Notes: generated by a model from the letters alone, not told the origin. DNA of 64,000 nt from Tausonia pullulans (GCA_951802195.1 OX637625.1:744001-808000); one strand, 5' to 3'. Positions 46,622 to 57,170 are shown, counted from the first letter of the stretch. Numbers and translations: made by a program.

Positions 46622-47445
46622 AAGGGGTCTCAAGGAGAACCCAGCTGATGGTCGTCCAAGCACCGCAGACGGAGTCCACCCTAGCTGGCGCAGGCTGTCG
46701 TCTTGTTTGCTCGATCCGGACGAAGAACCGTGGCGACTTGACAGCACTGCACGAGTCCCCTCCATCCGGGGACCCGACCGCAGGCCTGCCGACAGGAGAG
46801 CCAGCCGCCAGCCGCCGCCTCCCAGCCTGCGAGCTCGACATATGGGAAGACCGTGCGACAATCCACGCGGGCTCACACGACTGCTGGGGGTATCCCAGCA
46901 TCGGCCGTCGGAGGAAGAATGATCTCCCCTTGGACTCTCGCTCTGTCTGCATGCCCATCGCTCCGGGGATAAGCTCGTTTCAGGCGGTAGAGCGCACACT
47001 TACTTTGCTTGTACAGAGTCAAGGGGTCTATTCCCATGGTGGCTGAGCCTCGTCTCGCTCCTCCTCGGCAGAGTGTCCCTCGTTTCAGTCCCTTCAGGCC
47101 AGAGAAGAGCCCCGGGTTGTACGGGGCGCGGTGCGCGTGGTGCTTGCGGTGCTCATCCAGCCACTTGGCCGTCTCTGAGGCAGAGCCAGAGCCAAGGGCC
47201 AGGACAGTATTCCCTGGCTCTCGCATGGGTGCAAGCGTCCCTCCCTCCATTTCGATCGACGCAGTCCACAGTGTGCCGGGCTCGGACTGCAACGTCCAAA
47301 CAGTTCGCTCGAGCCTTGGGCGAGAAAAGGGTTGCGGCTGGGATGGAATGTGCAACAGCGAAGTAGGGGGGCACTGTCGAGGACACGGCCTCCCTGGATG
47401 CTCTCCATCTCCTGCTACACAGTGTACATTGCAATGCGGAGGAAA
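46622..47445. other. inter-tRNA spacer, no gene seen
   Basis: About 0.8 kb. Open frames on both strands overlap one another and show no domain or consistent coding signal. Confidence 0.45.
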
Positions 47446-47527
47446 AGCTGACTGCAGGACTCGAACCTGCGCCCTCAAAGAGGATGTGATTTCTAATCAA
47501 ACGCCGTAACCACTTGGCTAAGTCAGC
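47446..47527 (-). tRNA. tRNA-Ser (AGA)
   Basis: 82 nt, class II with a variable arm (CATCCTCTTTGAGGGC). GCTGACT pairs with AGTCAGC and the anticodon loop is TTAGAAA. The copy at 57953 is in the other arm. Confidence 0.93.
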
Positions 47528-47837
47528 CGGTGCCTGCCATACAGCAATGCGATGGCATGCCAATCATTGTCCGCAGCCGTCAGCTGCTTCGGCTGCCCAA
47601 TATCCGTCCATACATTCGGCATGTTACTCTTGTTTCCACACACACATATCTTGACGACGTCGCTCCCACGCGACAACGGCCCCATATACGCTATGTACGG
47701 GGTAGACAGCAGACAGCAGACAGACAGCTCGGACCTTTCCACAGATTACTCTAGGACACGACTCGTGTTCTCAAGGGTTGGTTCCACGCCAATCGACAGC
47801 AAAAGTAGACCGTCACCTCAAGCTCACGCTCACGCTA

Positions 47838-47909
47838 TATCAGGACCGGGAATTGAACCCGGGTCTAGGCGGTGTTAACACCTTGTACTAACCATTATAC
47901 GATCCCGAC
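47838..47909 (-). tRNA. tRNA-Val (AAC)
   Basis: Same 72-nt sequence as 39809-39880, on the minus strand. Confidence 0.95.
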
Positions 47910-47989
47910 AATCAACTGCTGATGGTCTTCCTCCCTCCATCCCTGCCATCTCTTCCAACTCCGACGCTGCCTCCCGCCTCTTTGTTTTA

Positions 47990-48071
47990 CTTAAATACAA
48001 AAACTTTGTCGTCGCCATCTCTCATAGGGTTACCTCGTCCTTCACGTATAACTCATGACCTGAATACAAAA
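47990..48071 (+). mobile_element. two stacked LINE-tail fragments
   Basis: A 17-bp tail end (ACTTAAATACAAAAA) is followed by GTCGTCGCC and then a second, 60-bp copy of the LINE tail (ATCTCTCATAGGGTTACC to TGAATACAAAA). Both point away from tRNA-Val, whose 5' end is 80 bp away. The mirror copy lies at about 57091-57170. Confidence 0.7.
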
Positions 48072-48450
48072 TTGCCGTCTCTCCCAGCGTCGTGTCGTCG
48101 CCTCTACACTAACGACACATGATCCTTGACTTTCATGCAGAAAAGAAAAGAGACCTCTGCGCCCTCCGCCCTGCGCCCTCCGCCCTGGGGCTGGCCAACT
48201 GGCCAACTCGGAGGCTGCTCATCGATCTTGCGCTAGATCGATGGCTCAGTCGCGGCCAGGACCCGGACGGCTCGTGCCCCGACGGTTCGTGTCGAGCTGG
48301 GTCCCACATGAGAGCCGCTGGACGGTGCCCGTCCCTCCTCGCGCTGTTCGTGCTCGCCCTCGCCCCCGCCCTCGCCCTGTCCATCCCTGGCCTGTTCAGA
48401 TGGGCAGATGTAACCTCAGACGCCCTTTGGAACCTGCAAAAGGAAACATT

Positions 48451-48550
48451 AGCCCCACGGGGGGGTCGAACCCCCAACCTTCAGATCACCAGTGACGATG
48501 ATAGCATCCTGCCTAAGAGTCTGACGCTCTACCGATTGAGCTAGCAGGGC
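48451..48550 (-). tRNA. tRNA-Lys (CTT), intron 27 nt
   Basis: Same 100-nt gene as 39515-39614, minus strand. It forms the inner edge of the inverted duplication. Confidence 0.95.
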
Positions 48551-48861
48551 AGCAGACGATCCAGCCTGAGCGGTCGATGGACGCTGGTCGATGGACGCTG
48601 GTCGTCGGGCCGGGCCCTGGCCACCATGGCACAAATCGCCTCCACTTAGATACAAACAGATACAGTATGCGGTCCGGCTGTGACAGCCGGCGAAGACAAC
48701 CCATCGGGGTCCGGTGCTGAGAAGCGTGGTCTCTGGTCACGTCCAGCCTGCTTGGGCGGCGGCTTAAGGAGGCTCAACGTCCCCTGCGAAGAAACAGAGA
48801 GAGGAAAAGAGAAGAGAGAGGAAAAGAGAGGAGGAGAGAGGAAAAGGGAGGAAAACAAACA

Positions 48862-48956
48862 TGATCGGAATGGGATTCGAACCCATGCCCGTGAAGACTA
48901 GCGAGTTCTATTCAAGAACCTTAAGCTAGCGCCTTAGACCGCTCGGCCATCCGACC
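48862..48956 (-). tRNA. tRNA-Leu (AAG), intron about 15 nt
   Basis: Class II. GGTCGGA pairs with TCCGATC. Anticodon stem CTAGC/GCTAG, loop TTAAGG interrupted by about 15 nt, T arm GGGTTCGAATCCC. Identical to the copy at 55789. Confidence 0.93.
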
Positions 48957-49077
48957 GTGTGATGTGATGAACAACACAGCGAGAGCCGACCACGTCCCTC
49001 GGCTCAGCTTGCCCCTGGCTCTTCACCGAGAGGATGACAACGAGGGGGGTCTGACGAGGAAAGAAGACGAGATGCAG

Positions 49078-49688
49078 GTCGGCTGCGGCAGCGCGTGCCT
49101 CTCCTTCACTCCCCTCCCATCCTTTCTCTCTCCAGACGCTCGTCTGCCCAACCCCGTCGCCGCCGAGGGCGGTCTTCCTCTTCCACTGCATCTTTGTAGC
49201 CCGGACATGGCGATTTGTCCGGAGGCGGAGGTACAGCAAGATCGCAGCCCTCGACCCTGTCACGGACGAGGAGATCCGCAAGATCGCGTCCACAATCCGC
49301 CAGACACACTGGCAGTCGACCACGAGGTGGATGGCTAGCAGTGGCCAGATGGCTGGTCCTGCTGTCGGTGCCGCCATCGATCCTGGGTGAACAGCAGGTC
49401 AGGGGCCGGGGAGTATGGTTAGACCATAGACCATAGCCACCGCTCGACATAGCTGGTCATCTTGATATGCACTTTTCTATCTCCCTTACCTCCTACATAA
49501 TTCATCTCTAATCGACGCTCTTTACCATGGACATTTTACCCTTTCTCATGGGCCTACGTCCATACCCATCTCTTGCTTTCCTTCCACCTCTTCGTTCATC
49601 TTCGCACTCCCTCTATCTAGTTACGACTCACCACATCTCATAGGGTACCTCGTCCTTTATGTATAACTCATGACTTGAATACAAAAAG
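49078..49688 (+). mobile_element. heavily 5'-truncated LINE copy
   Basis: Plus-strand copy of the last about 100 codons and the 3' UTR of the LINE at 36869-38891. It reads RTWRFVRRRRYSKIAALDPV and TDEEIRKIASTIRQTHWQST, ends at the same position with a stop near 49390, then has the UTR and a tail ending GACTTGAATACAAAAA. It starts 121 bp from the 5' end of tRNA-Leu and points away from it. Confidence 0.82.
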
Positions 49689-49846
49689 CATCCCCGGTGG
49701 TTCAACCAACCACCTTCCCACGGCGCCTCGGCCGACGTTCTCGCGCTCGGCCATGTCCGCTCTCCCTCTATCTAGCTACCACTCGCTATTTCTCATAGGG
49801 ATACCTCGTCCTCTACGTATAACTCGTGACTTAACACAAACACGAG
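49689..49846 (+). mobile_element. short LINE-tail element without tandem units (copy E)
   Basis: Joined directly to the poly(A) of the preceding LINE copy: TCCCCGGTGGTTCAACCAACC, the GACGTTCTCGCGCTCGGCC module, then the 90-bp tail ending GACTTAACACAAACA. It has the same module order as copies A, C and D but a collapsed repeat region. Confidence 0.7.
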
Positions 49847-50211
49847 AATCGCCTGCGAGCTGGACACACTCGACCTGCATGCCTCTCCACTCCTCGCTCC
49901 TCCAGCCCCGGCCCTCCTTCCTTGACGGCCGTCCGCTAGTCGCGACGTTCGTGGTCGATCCTCGATGTCGTTTGTGACAGAAGAGATGAGCGCTGGGACG
50001 AGCAACGCGACCTCTTTCATGTGTGAGGGGTATGAGGTGGGGACGGAAGCTGGCCAGTGTGCAGTCGTCGACAGGCCGATGCTGCGGGGGTGGCTAGCTG
50101 TGTCAATGTGCGGAGATGGAGTGGTGCGGCGTGTGACAATGCGCCGGCCCGCTCTTGCGCAGCGCCGCTGGTAATGCTCATGTCTGCGTTCATTGACATG
50201 AGTCGTCATCT
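49847..50211. other. inter-tRNA spacer, no gene seen
   Basis: Nothing recognised between the stacked elements and tRNA-Ser. Confidence 0.45.
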
Positions 50212-50355
50212 GGAGATGTAATCAAGTGGTTACGATGACAGTTTTGAACGAGTCCGGCTTTCTGCTGTGTTCCCTGTCAATCAGGCGCACGCAGGAAGCT
50301 CCCGATCGTTAGCTGTTGGCCTCTGGCCGCGTAGGTTCGAACCCTGCCATCTTCG
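50212..50355 (+). tRNA. tRNA-Ser (TGA), intron 62 nt
   Basis: Two separated halves fit one class II tRNA: GGAGATG pairs with CATCTTC, discriminator G as in tRNA-Ser, D stem ATC/GAT, anticodon stem ACAGT/GCTGT, loop TTTGAA plus A, variable arm GGCC-TCT-GGCC, T arm GTAGG-TTCGAAC-CCTGC. The intron (50249-50310, after position 37) is 62 nt, long for a tRNA. The exons together give 82 nt. Confidence 0.78.
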
Positions 50356-50605
50356 AAAACTCCCTTTTTGCGGGGCGTCAAGAGCATCTCTTTTATAGGC
50401 CATGTTGTATTGGGGCGTAACGAGACGAGGAGATGCGAGACACACACGGAAGTGGACCAGACGGCGCGTACGACAGGACAGGCTCGTCGAAGAGATGGAC
50501 GGAGGACTCATCCGGGGCAGCGGGACAGAGCGTGCGTTGGATGCTGTCCCTTTTTTGTTTTTATTTTTATTTTTTCCTTTTTTGTTTTTCCTTGTTTCTT
50601 CTCGC

Positions 50606-50692
50606 TTTTTTTGTATCAAAGCCATGAGTCATACGTAGAGAACGAGGTACCCCTATGAGCGACAGCGAGTCGTAGCTAGATAGAGGGAGAGA
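50606..50692 (-). mobile_element. LINE-tail fragment (minus)
   Basis: T(7) then the 90-bp tail in reverse complement (GCCATGAGTCATACGTAGAG to TAGAGGGAGAGA). It ends 68 bp upstream of tRNA-Ile at 50761 and points away from it. Confidence 0.75.
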
Positions 50693-50760
50693 CAGATGGC
50701 TGGCACGGGCGCTTGTGAAGGCATCGCGTGCCTGACACTTGCGGTCACTGTCCGACAGTT

Positions 50761-50834
50761 GATCGATTAGCTCAGTTGGTTAGAGCGTGGTGCTAATAAC
50801 GCCAAGGTCGCGGGTTCGACCCCCTCATTGATCA
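50761..50834 (+). tRNA. tRNA-Ile (AAT)
   Basis: Identical to 40638-40711. Confidence 0.95.
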
Positions 50835-51158
50835 AGATTTTTGTCGGTCGTCCTGCCGATCGACCTGGACCTGGCCCCTCGATCTTGCCGATCAACCTGG
50901 CGTCTCGTTCTTGTCTGTCGACCTGGCGTCTCACTCTTCTATTGTTGTGCCGCTCACGGACCACCCTACCGATCCCCGCAAGCTGCATCCTCGTCCCTTG
51001 CAGTATCGGCGGCCACCCACTGTTGCCCTCCGGCCGAGATGCCGTTGGCCGGAGTCTGTCCGATTCAGCTGTCGTCCATCATCTCGCCTGGCCATGGAAG
51101 AGACGGGAGTGGGTTGTGTGTTTTGTATTGATGTGGTCCATCGGTGACCACCACGACT
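50835..51158. other. inter-tRNA spacer with GATC/CGACCTGG-type short repeats
   Basis: Three imperfect units of about 30 bp (GATCGACCTGG, GATCAACCTGGCGTCTC, GTCGACCTGGCGTCTC) follow the tRNA. No gene seen. Confidence 0.45.
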
Positions 51159-51231
51159 GCCTCGATAGCTCATCTGGTAGAGCGTACGCCTGAAGAGCGT
51201 AAGGTGGCCTGTTCGAGCCAGGCTCGAGGCA
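51159..51231 (+). tRNA. tRNA-Phe (GAA)
   Basis: 73 nt without intron. GCCTCGA pairs with TCGAGGC, anticodon arm TACGC-CTGAAGA-GCGTA, T loop TTCGAGC. Followed by TTTT. Confidence 0.94.
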
Positions 51232-51550
51232 TCCTCTTTTGCTGCCCTCATAGGGGGTGACGGCAGGGTGACGGCAGGTCCTGAGTGTTTGTTGCCGTCC
51301 GGGGCGGACCGGACGGAGACTGGCTCTTTCGGCGGTGCTTTGCAAGATGGTGGAGAGAGAGATGTGGATGTGGATGTGGATGAGCGCCATGTGTGTACGT
51401 ACCGCCGGGTGTGTTCGCACGAGCTACCTGCCGTGGTGGCATGTACGCAGTGGGCCGATGGGCCGATCGCCTGCTTCGCCGCTGTCACTGGCTTGTCCCG
51501 CCCCGCCCAACAAAAGGACGACGGCCTCTCGACGAGAGAGAGGATCATCT
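51232..51550. other. inter-tRNA spacer
   Basis: Contains a short GTGGAT hexamer run near 51363-51382. No gene seen. Confidence 0.45.
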
Positions 51551-51623
51551 TGGAGACTATAAGAGTTGAACTCATGACCTTACACATGCTAAGCGTACGC
51601 TCTACCAACTGAGCTAAATCCCC
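51551..51623 (-). tRNA. tRNA-Ala (AGC)
   Basis: 73 nt. GGGGATT pairs with AGTCTCC, anticodon arm TACGC-TTAGCAT-GTGTA, T loop TTCAACT. A second copy lies at 63214. Confidence 0.93.
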
Positions 51624-51965
51624 AGGCGGTTGTTCATGCCATATCCATCGCCTGTCTCGCCCTCTGACGATCATTCTCTCTCCCACCCCTATCCATTTCC
51701 TTGGCGCTTCCCTCCTCCGCCCAGCCCTGCCTGCGTATCTGCAGTATGGCGGTCGTGGTGCAGCCAGCGTGGTGCAGCCGGCGTAGTGCAGCCGGGTCCT
51801 GCACAGGAGCAGACGAACAGGCCACGAGGCTGTTGAGGCTGGACAGGCTTGAAGACGACCTGTGAGTCGATTCGTCCAGCTTGTGAACGTCTGGAAAAAA
51901 AAAAGACGGGACGACGGAGATGGCACCCGAGAATGTCGATCCAACGAAGGCGAGTGACATCCATC
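51624..51965. other. inter-tRNA spacer
   Basis: Contains three imperfect 15-bp units (GTGGTGCAGCCAGC, GTGGTGCAGCCGGC, GTAGTGCAGCCGGG) near 51748-51797. No gene seen. Confidence 0.45.
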
Positions 51966-52038
51966 GCTTCCTTGGTTTAGGGGCTATAACACGTCACTAG
52001 TAATGATGAGGTCAGTCGTTCGATTCGGCTAGGAAGCT
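51966..52038 (+). tRNA. tRNA-Thr (AGT)
   Basis: 73 nt. GCTTCCT pairs with AGGAAGC, anticodon arm CGTCA-CTAGTAA-TGATG, T loop TTCGATT. Confidence 0.92.
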
Positions 52039-52451
52039 TGAGCGTCCGCTCTCTTTTGTTGCTGGCATGCGCAAGTTCGGACGGTCGAACCAACCCAACG
52101 TCACAGCAAGGCACAACAAGACACAACAAGTCAGAGCAAGACACAATGATGGCTCCCAAACGGTGAGTGCAACGCCGGGCGACGTCGGCGGGACGAGGGC
52201 ATGAGTCTAGAGCGACTCCGCGACAGGGACACATACTCTTACTTCGGCCCATCTCCGTCTTGTGCGTCCTGCCCAGCCTTCGCTGTGACAATACTCGCCG
52301 TCTATTGACGAGCAGTATCAGGAATCATGACAGCCGCGATGGAGAGCTTGTGAGGAGTGGCACAAGGTCCGCGAGATTCCGAGAGAGATCTTGCATCGCT
52401 GTTAGCTTCTGTGCTGCTCTTGGCTTCCGCGCTGCGATTCGCACCGGCCAA
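52039..52451. other. inter-tRNA spacer, no gene seen
   Basis: Contains a short run of ACAACAAG/AGCAAGGC units at about 52102-52145. Confidence 0.45.
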
Positions 52452-52457
52452 CGGGAT

Positions 52458-52516
52458 GCCTCGAGCCTCGGCCAACCAGGCTGCCGGACGCTCTAACAGA
52501 TAAGCTACCGAGGCGG
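52458..52516 (-). pseudogene. tRNA-like 5' half, probably a relic
   Basis: The minus strand has an acceptor, A-box and D arm that look like a tRNA start (GCCTCGGTAGCTTATCTG, TTAGAGCG), but no anticodon arm with T33 and no normal T arm follow. A broken tRNA, or one with an intron I failed to resolve. Confidence 0.35.
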
Positions 52517-52624
52517 TGGTGGCCGTCAAGCTGGCCAGGATATGCCCGAGCAGCGCGCGCCAGCTATCGCCGGACTCGTTCCCTACCTCGAGAAAATGCA
52601 TTGGAAGCCGTCGCAAAAGGTGTA

Positions 52625-52696
52625 TTCCCCTGCCGGGAGTCGAACCCGGGCCTTGACGGTGAAAGCGTCATATCATAACCGTTAGACAACAAGGGA
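52625..52696 (-). tRNA. tRNA-Glu (TTC)
   Basis: 72 nt. TCCCTTG pairs with CAGGGGA, anticodon arm TGACG-CTTTCAC-CGTCA, T arm CCGGGTTCGACTCCCGG. Confidence 0.94.
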
Positions 52697-52983
52697 GATC
52701 GTCGTCGTCGACTCAGTCAGTACGCACTCTGCTCTCGCCAGATCCAACTGCCCTCGCGCTCTCGCAAGTGCCTCATCAGTCAAGGTGCTCATTTGGCAAT
52801 ACAGAGAGAGCCTCGATGTCTTGTGGTTCTGGCTGGCCGCTCTAATACAAGCTCCGGCGGGTACGCCATGGTCGGTGGTCGGGCCGACCTTCCGCTCCCG
52901 GGCTCCTGGTTCCGCTGCTCCTGCTGTTGGGGTCTCGCTTCACCTTCACCCTCCTCGACCAAGCTCGGGACCCCAAAACATTT

Positions 52984-53074
52984 TCACCGCTCGCGGGATC
53001 GAACCGCGCACCTTGAGAGATGTGTGTGTGGGTGACGTTACAGTCTCACGCTCTTCCAGATGAGCTAAGCGGTG
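52984..53074 (-). tRNA. tRNA-Tyr (GTA), intron 18 nt
   Basis: CACCGCT pairs with AGCGGTG. Anticodon stem TGAGA/TCTCA, loop CTGTAA then an 18-nt CA-rich intron, T arm CGCGG-TTCGATC-CCGCG. A second Tyr gene with a different intron lies at 61269. Confidence 0.9.
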
Positions 53075-54474
53075 GCGGCGTTGGAGTCGAACCCGCCTGC
53101 CCTTGGCTGCGGCCGTCATCGCAGGCGCCGGGCCTTTGTCCTTGCTAGAGCACGTCATCAAGAGGCTCGATCCCGTCGGTTCAAGCCTCCTCACTTCGGA
53201 GTCAGACTACGGAAACTGGAAACTGCACACTGCACACTGCTACTAGAGAATGCAAAGCGCGAGAGGGTGGAGCAACGTGGACTGCAAGCGAAATGGGCAA
53301 AGGAGAAACCCTGATCTTCAAAGCTCGGCGATCATCATCGACTGGCGACAGATGGCCAGTCATACGCAGACACACGCAGACACACGCAGACACACGCAGA
53401 CACACGCAGACACACGCAGACACACGCAGACACACGCAGACACACGCAGACACACGCAGACACACGCAGACACACGCAGACACACGCAGACACACGCAGA
53501 CACACGCAGACAACGTAGGGCCAAGACACGATCCGGGACGTAAGAATGAAAGGGGGGAAGGTGTTGAATTGAAGTCAAGGTGCTGGGGCAGGCGACGCTC
53601 AGGAAGCAATGCTGGGTCTCCTGACATAGAATGAGCAGCAGAACTCTTGTTGCCGAGACTTTTGGCGAAGGAGACGACAAAGTATAGAGCGCGAGTGCTG
53701 GGTCCTTTGACCGGAAGAGAAACGGACGAAATCAACGGACGAAATCGTCGACAGGCTGGAGAGGAGGGGGAGGAGGGGGAGGAGGGGGGAGGGAGAGGGG
53801 ACAAGGGGCAAGAGGGACCGAGAAGGAGAGAGAGGAGACAAGAGAAGAGAGGAGACAAGAGGAGAGCGGAGCCGACGAGGGAGACTGAGAGCAGAGACGA
53901 CGGCACCGATCGACAGCCATCACCGCCCCAGCATGCGCAGACTCCGATATAATAAAGGAGAACGCAGCACTCAACATATGCAGGATAGGAGAGGCAAACG
54001 CCAGTAGGACCCTGGAGGCGAGTACGTGGAGCTCTCGAGCACGCCGAAATGCCAATGAATCATTGGCCAACCCCGTCAGTGATCTGGACGCAGCGAAGGC
54101 TGCGTAGGTAGGAGTGCGTGTGCGCCTCGAGAAGGAGAACACACTGTTCGAGGACCTGTGCTGATCTGGTAGACAAGGGAAGGAGCGAGAGGGAAGAAGA
54201 GACGAGCTGAGGAGGGCAAAGAAGGCGATGGACAGGGGAGGTTGAGAGATGGTTGGATCGGTCGCGAGCGAGATACATCAAAGATGGCTACTCCTCAGTT
54301 CCCAGCATACTCCACCTGGAGACTGGACCTCACGCACGCTCTAGACATCAAACATCCGCAAAGCGGCCAGACGTCTGTTGTGACTCTAGGTGCGATTCGA
54401 GGAGAGGAAGGTCATGGGGAATGGCAACTCCGTGTCCCGGCTCGTACGCCACCGATGACACAGCCAAAAAGACA
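53075..54474. other. long inter-tRNA spacer with minisatellite
   Basis: 1.4 kb without a supported gene. It contains the 10-bp array at 53361-53510 and a purine-only stretch near 53755-53870 rich in GGGAGGAGG. Confidence 0.5.
53361..53510. repeat. 10-bp minisatellite, 15 units
   Basis: One unit CATACGCAGA followed by 14 perfect units of CACACGCAGA. No drift between units, so it is recent or is being homogenised. Confidence 0.97.
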
Positions 54475-54548
54475 TGATCAATGAGGGGGTCGAACCCGCG
54501 ACCTTGGCGTTATTAGCACCACGCTCTAACCAACTGAGCTAATCGATC
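54475..54548 (-). tRNA. tRNA-Ile (AAT)
   Basis: Same 74-nt gene as 40638 and 50761, minus strand. Confidence 0.95.
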
Positions 54549-55145
54549 AACTGTTGCACGATGGCAAGCCATCAGGCCCGGCACGCTACACCCCGGAGCG
54601 CTTGCTCGAAGAGAGGTCGGGCTAGCCAGTCGAGGGAGCCAGTCGAGGGAGCCAGTCGAGGGAGCCAGCCCGGCGACAGATACAGTCCTTTGGGTCACTG
54701 TGAACCCGGCTCGACTCCGAAATGTCCCCCCGAACCCTCTCGCTCCGACGGACTCGCCATCTCCCACGTCCCGACCAACAGCCCCCACCCAACATCCCTA
54801 CCAACATCCCTACCAACATCCCTACCAACATCCCCACCGACACCCTTACCAAACACCTACCAACCCCCCAACCCTCTTCCCCACCCCCCCCCCCCCCCCT
54901 ACCGACGCTCCCACCAAGTCTGTGACCACGAGGAACCCAAGTCCGGCGCATGCCTCCGAGGGCTACCCGTCGATCCTCCATCTTTGGGCTCGTTCGCCGC
55001 TGGCCGATGCCAGCGCGTTTCCCGGCGGTATCCGTCTCCGTGGCCCGGCACGATGGACGAATACGATAGCGGGCAAAGGTTCATTCCTGGGGAGAGAGTG
55101 AAGGGGCAGCTGGTCCAAGTGGAGAAGGATTGATGGGGGGTTTTG
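54549..55145. other. inter-tRNA spacer with short tandem repeats
   Basis: 13-bp units AGCCAGTCGAGGG (x3, about 54623-54664), 12-bp units ACCAACATCCCT (x4, about 54775-54832) and a C(14)-like run near 54884-54898. No gene supported. Confidence 0.55.
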
Positions 55146-55234
55146 TTTTTTTTGTATGAAGTCATGAGTTATACGTAGAGAACGAGGTAACCCTATGAGA
55201 GATGGTGAGTCGTGGCTGGCTAGAGGGAGAGCGG
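55146..55234 (-). mobile_element. LINE-tail fragment (minus)
   Basis: T(8) then the 90-bp LINE tail in reverse complement (GTCATGAGTTATACGTAGAG to TAGAGGGAGAGCG). It ends 66 bp upstream of tRNA-Glu at 55300, pointing away. Confidence 0.78.
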
Positions 55235-55299
55235 ATCGACCAGGGTCATCGACGGTCACCATCAGTCGTTGACGGACATAGAGAAACCATCTGACGATC

Positions 55300-55371
55300 T
55301 CCTTTGTTGTCTAACGGCTATGATATGACGCTCTCACCGTCAAGGCCCGGGTTCGACTCCCGGCAAGGGAA
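55300..55371 (+). tRNA. tRNA-Glu (CTC)
   Basis: 72 nt. TCCTTTG pairs with CAAGGGA, anticodon arm TGACG-CTCTCAC-CGTCA. A T(11) terminator starts within 10 bp. Confidence 0.94.
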
Positions 55372-55788
55372 TGTCTGTTTTTTTTTTTCGTTCTCTCGCC
55401 ACGTATCTTTACACAGAGAGCTGTGCGGTCGAGACCCAGGGCGGCGACTGGCGACTGGCGCTAGCGTGTGATCAGACCCAGACCCGTCGCCCGCCATGGC
55501 TCGTCGTCCTCAGCACTCGGAGTCCTGCTACAGCGAGAAGCCGGCAGTGTCTCCCGGTGGCTTGGGCCTTTCCGGCGCGTCTCGTGCCCAAGTCGAAGGA
55601 CGAGACGATCGCAGAGTGGCGGCTGGCTTCGAGCGTGCGAGCGGGTCGATTTATACTGCGCTTGTCCGCCCGCGTGCATGTTTGTCAATGAAGGAGGATG
55701 CTTGAGGATGAGGTGAACGACGGGAAGCGGGCGAGGGGATGGCGGACGAGTGCGGTGGCCTCCTCGTGGGATTCCATTACGAGCACGC
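55372..55788. other. inter-tRNA spacer, no gene seen
   Basis: Starts with a T-run that serves as Pol III terminator for tRNA-Glu. Nothing else recognised. Confidence 0.45.
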
Positions 55789-55883
55789 GGTCGGATGGCC
55801 GAGCGGTCTAAGGCGCTAGCTTAAGGTTCTTGAATAGAACTCGCTAGTCTTCACGGGCATGGGTTCGAATCCCATTCCGATCA
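55789..55883 (+). tRNA. tRNA-Leu (AAG), intron about 15 nt
   Basis: Same 95-nt gene as 48862-48956, opposite strand. The following spacer opens with 10-bp GGCTGGTGGC units (about 55893-55935). Confidence 0.93.
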
Positions 55884-56119
55884 TGCATTCGTTTTGGCTG
55901 GCTGGTGGCGGCTGGTGGCGGCTGGTGGCGGCTGGTGGCTACTTGCCGGCGGCTGGCGCTGGTTGCTGGCAGTCTGGTGGATGCTTGGCGGCGGCTGGCA
56001 GTCTGGCCGCTCGCCCACGCCAGAGGGGTTGCTACGATGGGCACAGGGTATCGCGAAGGTGTCGAGATCCGTCGGGCCGCTCGTGCCCCCATTGGCTTGT
56101 CTCTCCTGACGATTCTGCC

Positions 56120-56253
56120 GTCTTTGGTGGTCCAACGGCTAAGATGTCCGCCTGTCAATTAGGCTCCGACGCCGCCCATTCTCTCCGGAGAACAGGCTGG
56201 CGAGAGAGCCCAGTTGTCCGCGGGAGACCGGGGTTCGACTCCCCGCCAGAGAG
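56120..56253 (+). tRNA. tRNA-Asp (GTC), intron 62 nt
   Basis: TCTTTGG pairs with CCAGAGA. Anticodon stem TCCGC/GCGGG, loop CTGTCA then C, T arm CGGGG-TTCGACT-CCCCG. The intron, 56157-56218 after position 37, is 62 nt. The joined exons give a normal 72-nt tRNA-Asp. Confidence 0.85.
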
Positions 56254-56603
56254 CGCTTCTTTTTGGCCAGGTGGCCAGCTGGGCGGGCGAGTTGGTGAGT
56301 TTGCCGAGATCTCTGAGACGGGGACAGCGCACGGGAGCATGCGGCCTGAGAGGGACATCTTGGCGTCGAGTGGGGGGCAGACACGAAAGAGCGCTGCAGA
56401 TCTGGGCGACTGACTGCTGAGTTGATCGCGAGCGTTGATCGGGAAGATTGATCGCGAAGGTTGATAGCGGGCGTTGACTGCGGCGTTGGGCTCAGAGATC
56501 AGCTGGTGAAGAGACCTCCGCTGTTGTACTCCGCCCTCGGGGACGGATCCCACTAGGAATGGACGCGATGTGGGCAATGGACGACGACGGCTTCGGCTGG
56601 GTT
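56254..56603. other. inter-tRNA spacer
   Basis: Has three imperfect units of GATCGCGAGCGTT type near 56420-56480. No gene. Confidence 0.45.
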
Positions 56604-56610
56604 GTCTGCT

Positions 56611-56710
56611 GCCCTGCTAGCTCAATCGGTAGAGCGTCAGACTCTTAGGCAGGATGCTATCATCGTCACTGGTGATCTGAAGGTTGGGGGTTCGACCCCC
56701 CCGTGGGGCT
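56611..56710 (+). tRNA. tRNA-Lys (CTT), intron 27 nt
   Basis: Third copy of the same gene. The flank just upstream resembles that of 39515 (ACGACGGCTTCGGCTGG), while the downstream flank matches that of 48451. Confidence 0.95.
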
Positions 56711-57090
56711 AATGTTTCCTTTTGCAGGTTCCAAAGGGCGTCTGAGGTTACATCTGCCCATCTGAACAGGCCAGGGATGGACAGGGCGAGGGCGGGGGCG
56801 AGGGCGAGCACGAACAGCGCGAGGAGGGACGGGCACCGTCCAGCGGCTCTCATGTGGGACCCAGCTCGACACGAACCGTCGGGGCACGAGCCGTCCGGGT
56901 CCTGGCCGCGACTGAGCCATCGATCTAGCGCAAGATCGATGAGCAGCCTCCGAGTTGGCCAGTTGGCCAGCCCCAGGGCGGAGGGCGCAGGGCGGAGGGC
57001 GCAGAGGTCTCTTTTCTTTTCTGCATGAAAGTCAAGGATCATGTGTCGTTAGTGTAGAGGAGACGACACGACGCTGGGAGAGACGGCAAT

Positions 57091-57170
57091 GTTGTATTCA
57101 GGTCATGAGTTATACGTGAAGGACGAGGTAACCCTATGAGAGATGGCGACGACAAAGTTTTTGTATTTAA
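57091..57170 (-). mobile_element. two stacked LINE-tail fragments (mirror of 47990-48071)
   Basis: Same two tail pieces as the left arm, in reverse complement, about 80 bp upstream of tRNA-Val. Copied with the segment, so not an independent insertion. Confidence 0.7.

Larger units (their letters stand above)
47446..48557. repeat. left arm of tRNA-bounded inverted segmental duplication
   Basis: This segment (tRNA-Ser, tRNA-Val, tRNA-Lys and the DNA between) recurs in reverse complement at 56604-58034, near-identical along its length. Similarity stops within a few bases of the outer ends of tRNA-Ser and tRNA-Lys. This arm is the empty-site version: it lacks the 317-bp element found in the other arm. 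Confidence 0.9.

Noticed and set aside
48133-48544. Identical 114- to 141-codon frames in both arms of the inverted duplication.
   Set aside because: They are identical because the segment was copied recently, so conservation is no evidence of coding. They also overlap a tRNA-Lys gene.
53075-53170. A T-arm-like sequence (GGAGTCGAACCCGC) next to tRNA-Tyr suggesting another tRNA.
   Set aside because: The T stem has two mismatches and no acceptor, anticodon or D arm could be placed; at best a relic.
53361-53510. CRISPR-like array.
   Set aside because: Units are contiguous without spacers, and the genome is eukaryotic; it is a minisatellite.
53202-53906. A 234-codon minus frame rich in repeated CVCLRVSA.
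   Set aside because: It is a translation of the 10-bp minisatellite and its surroundings, not a protein gene.
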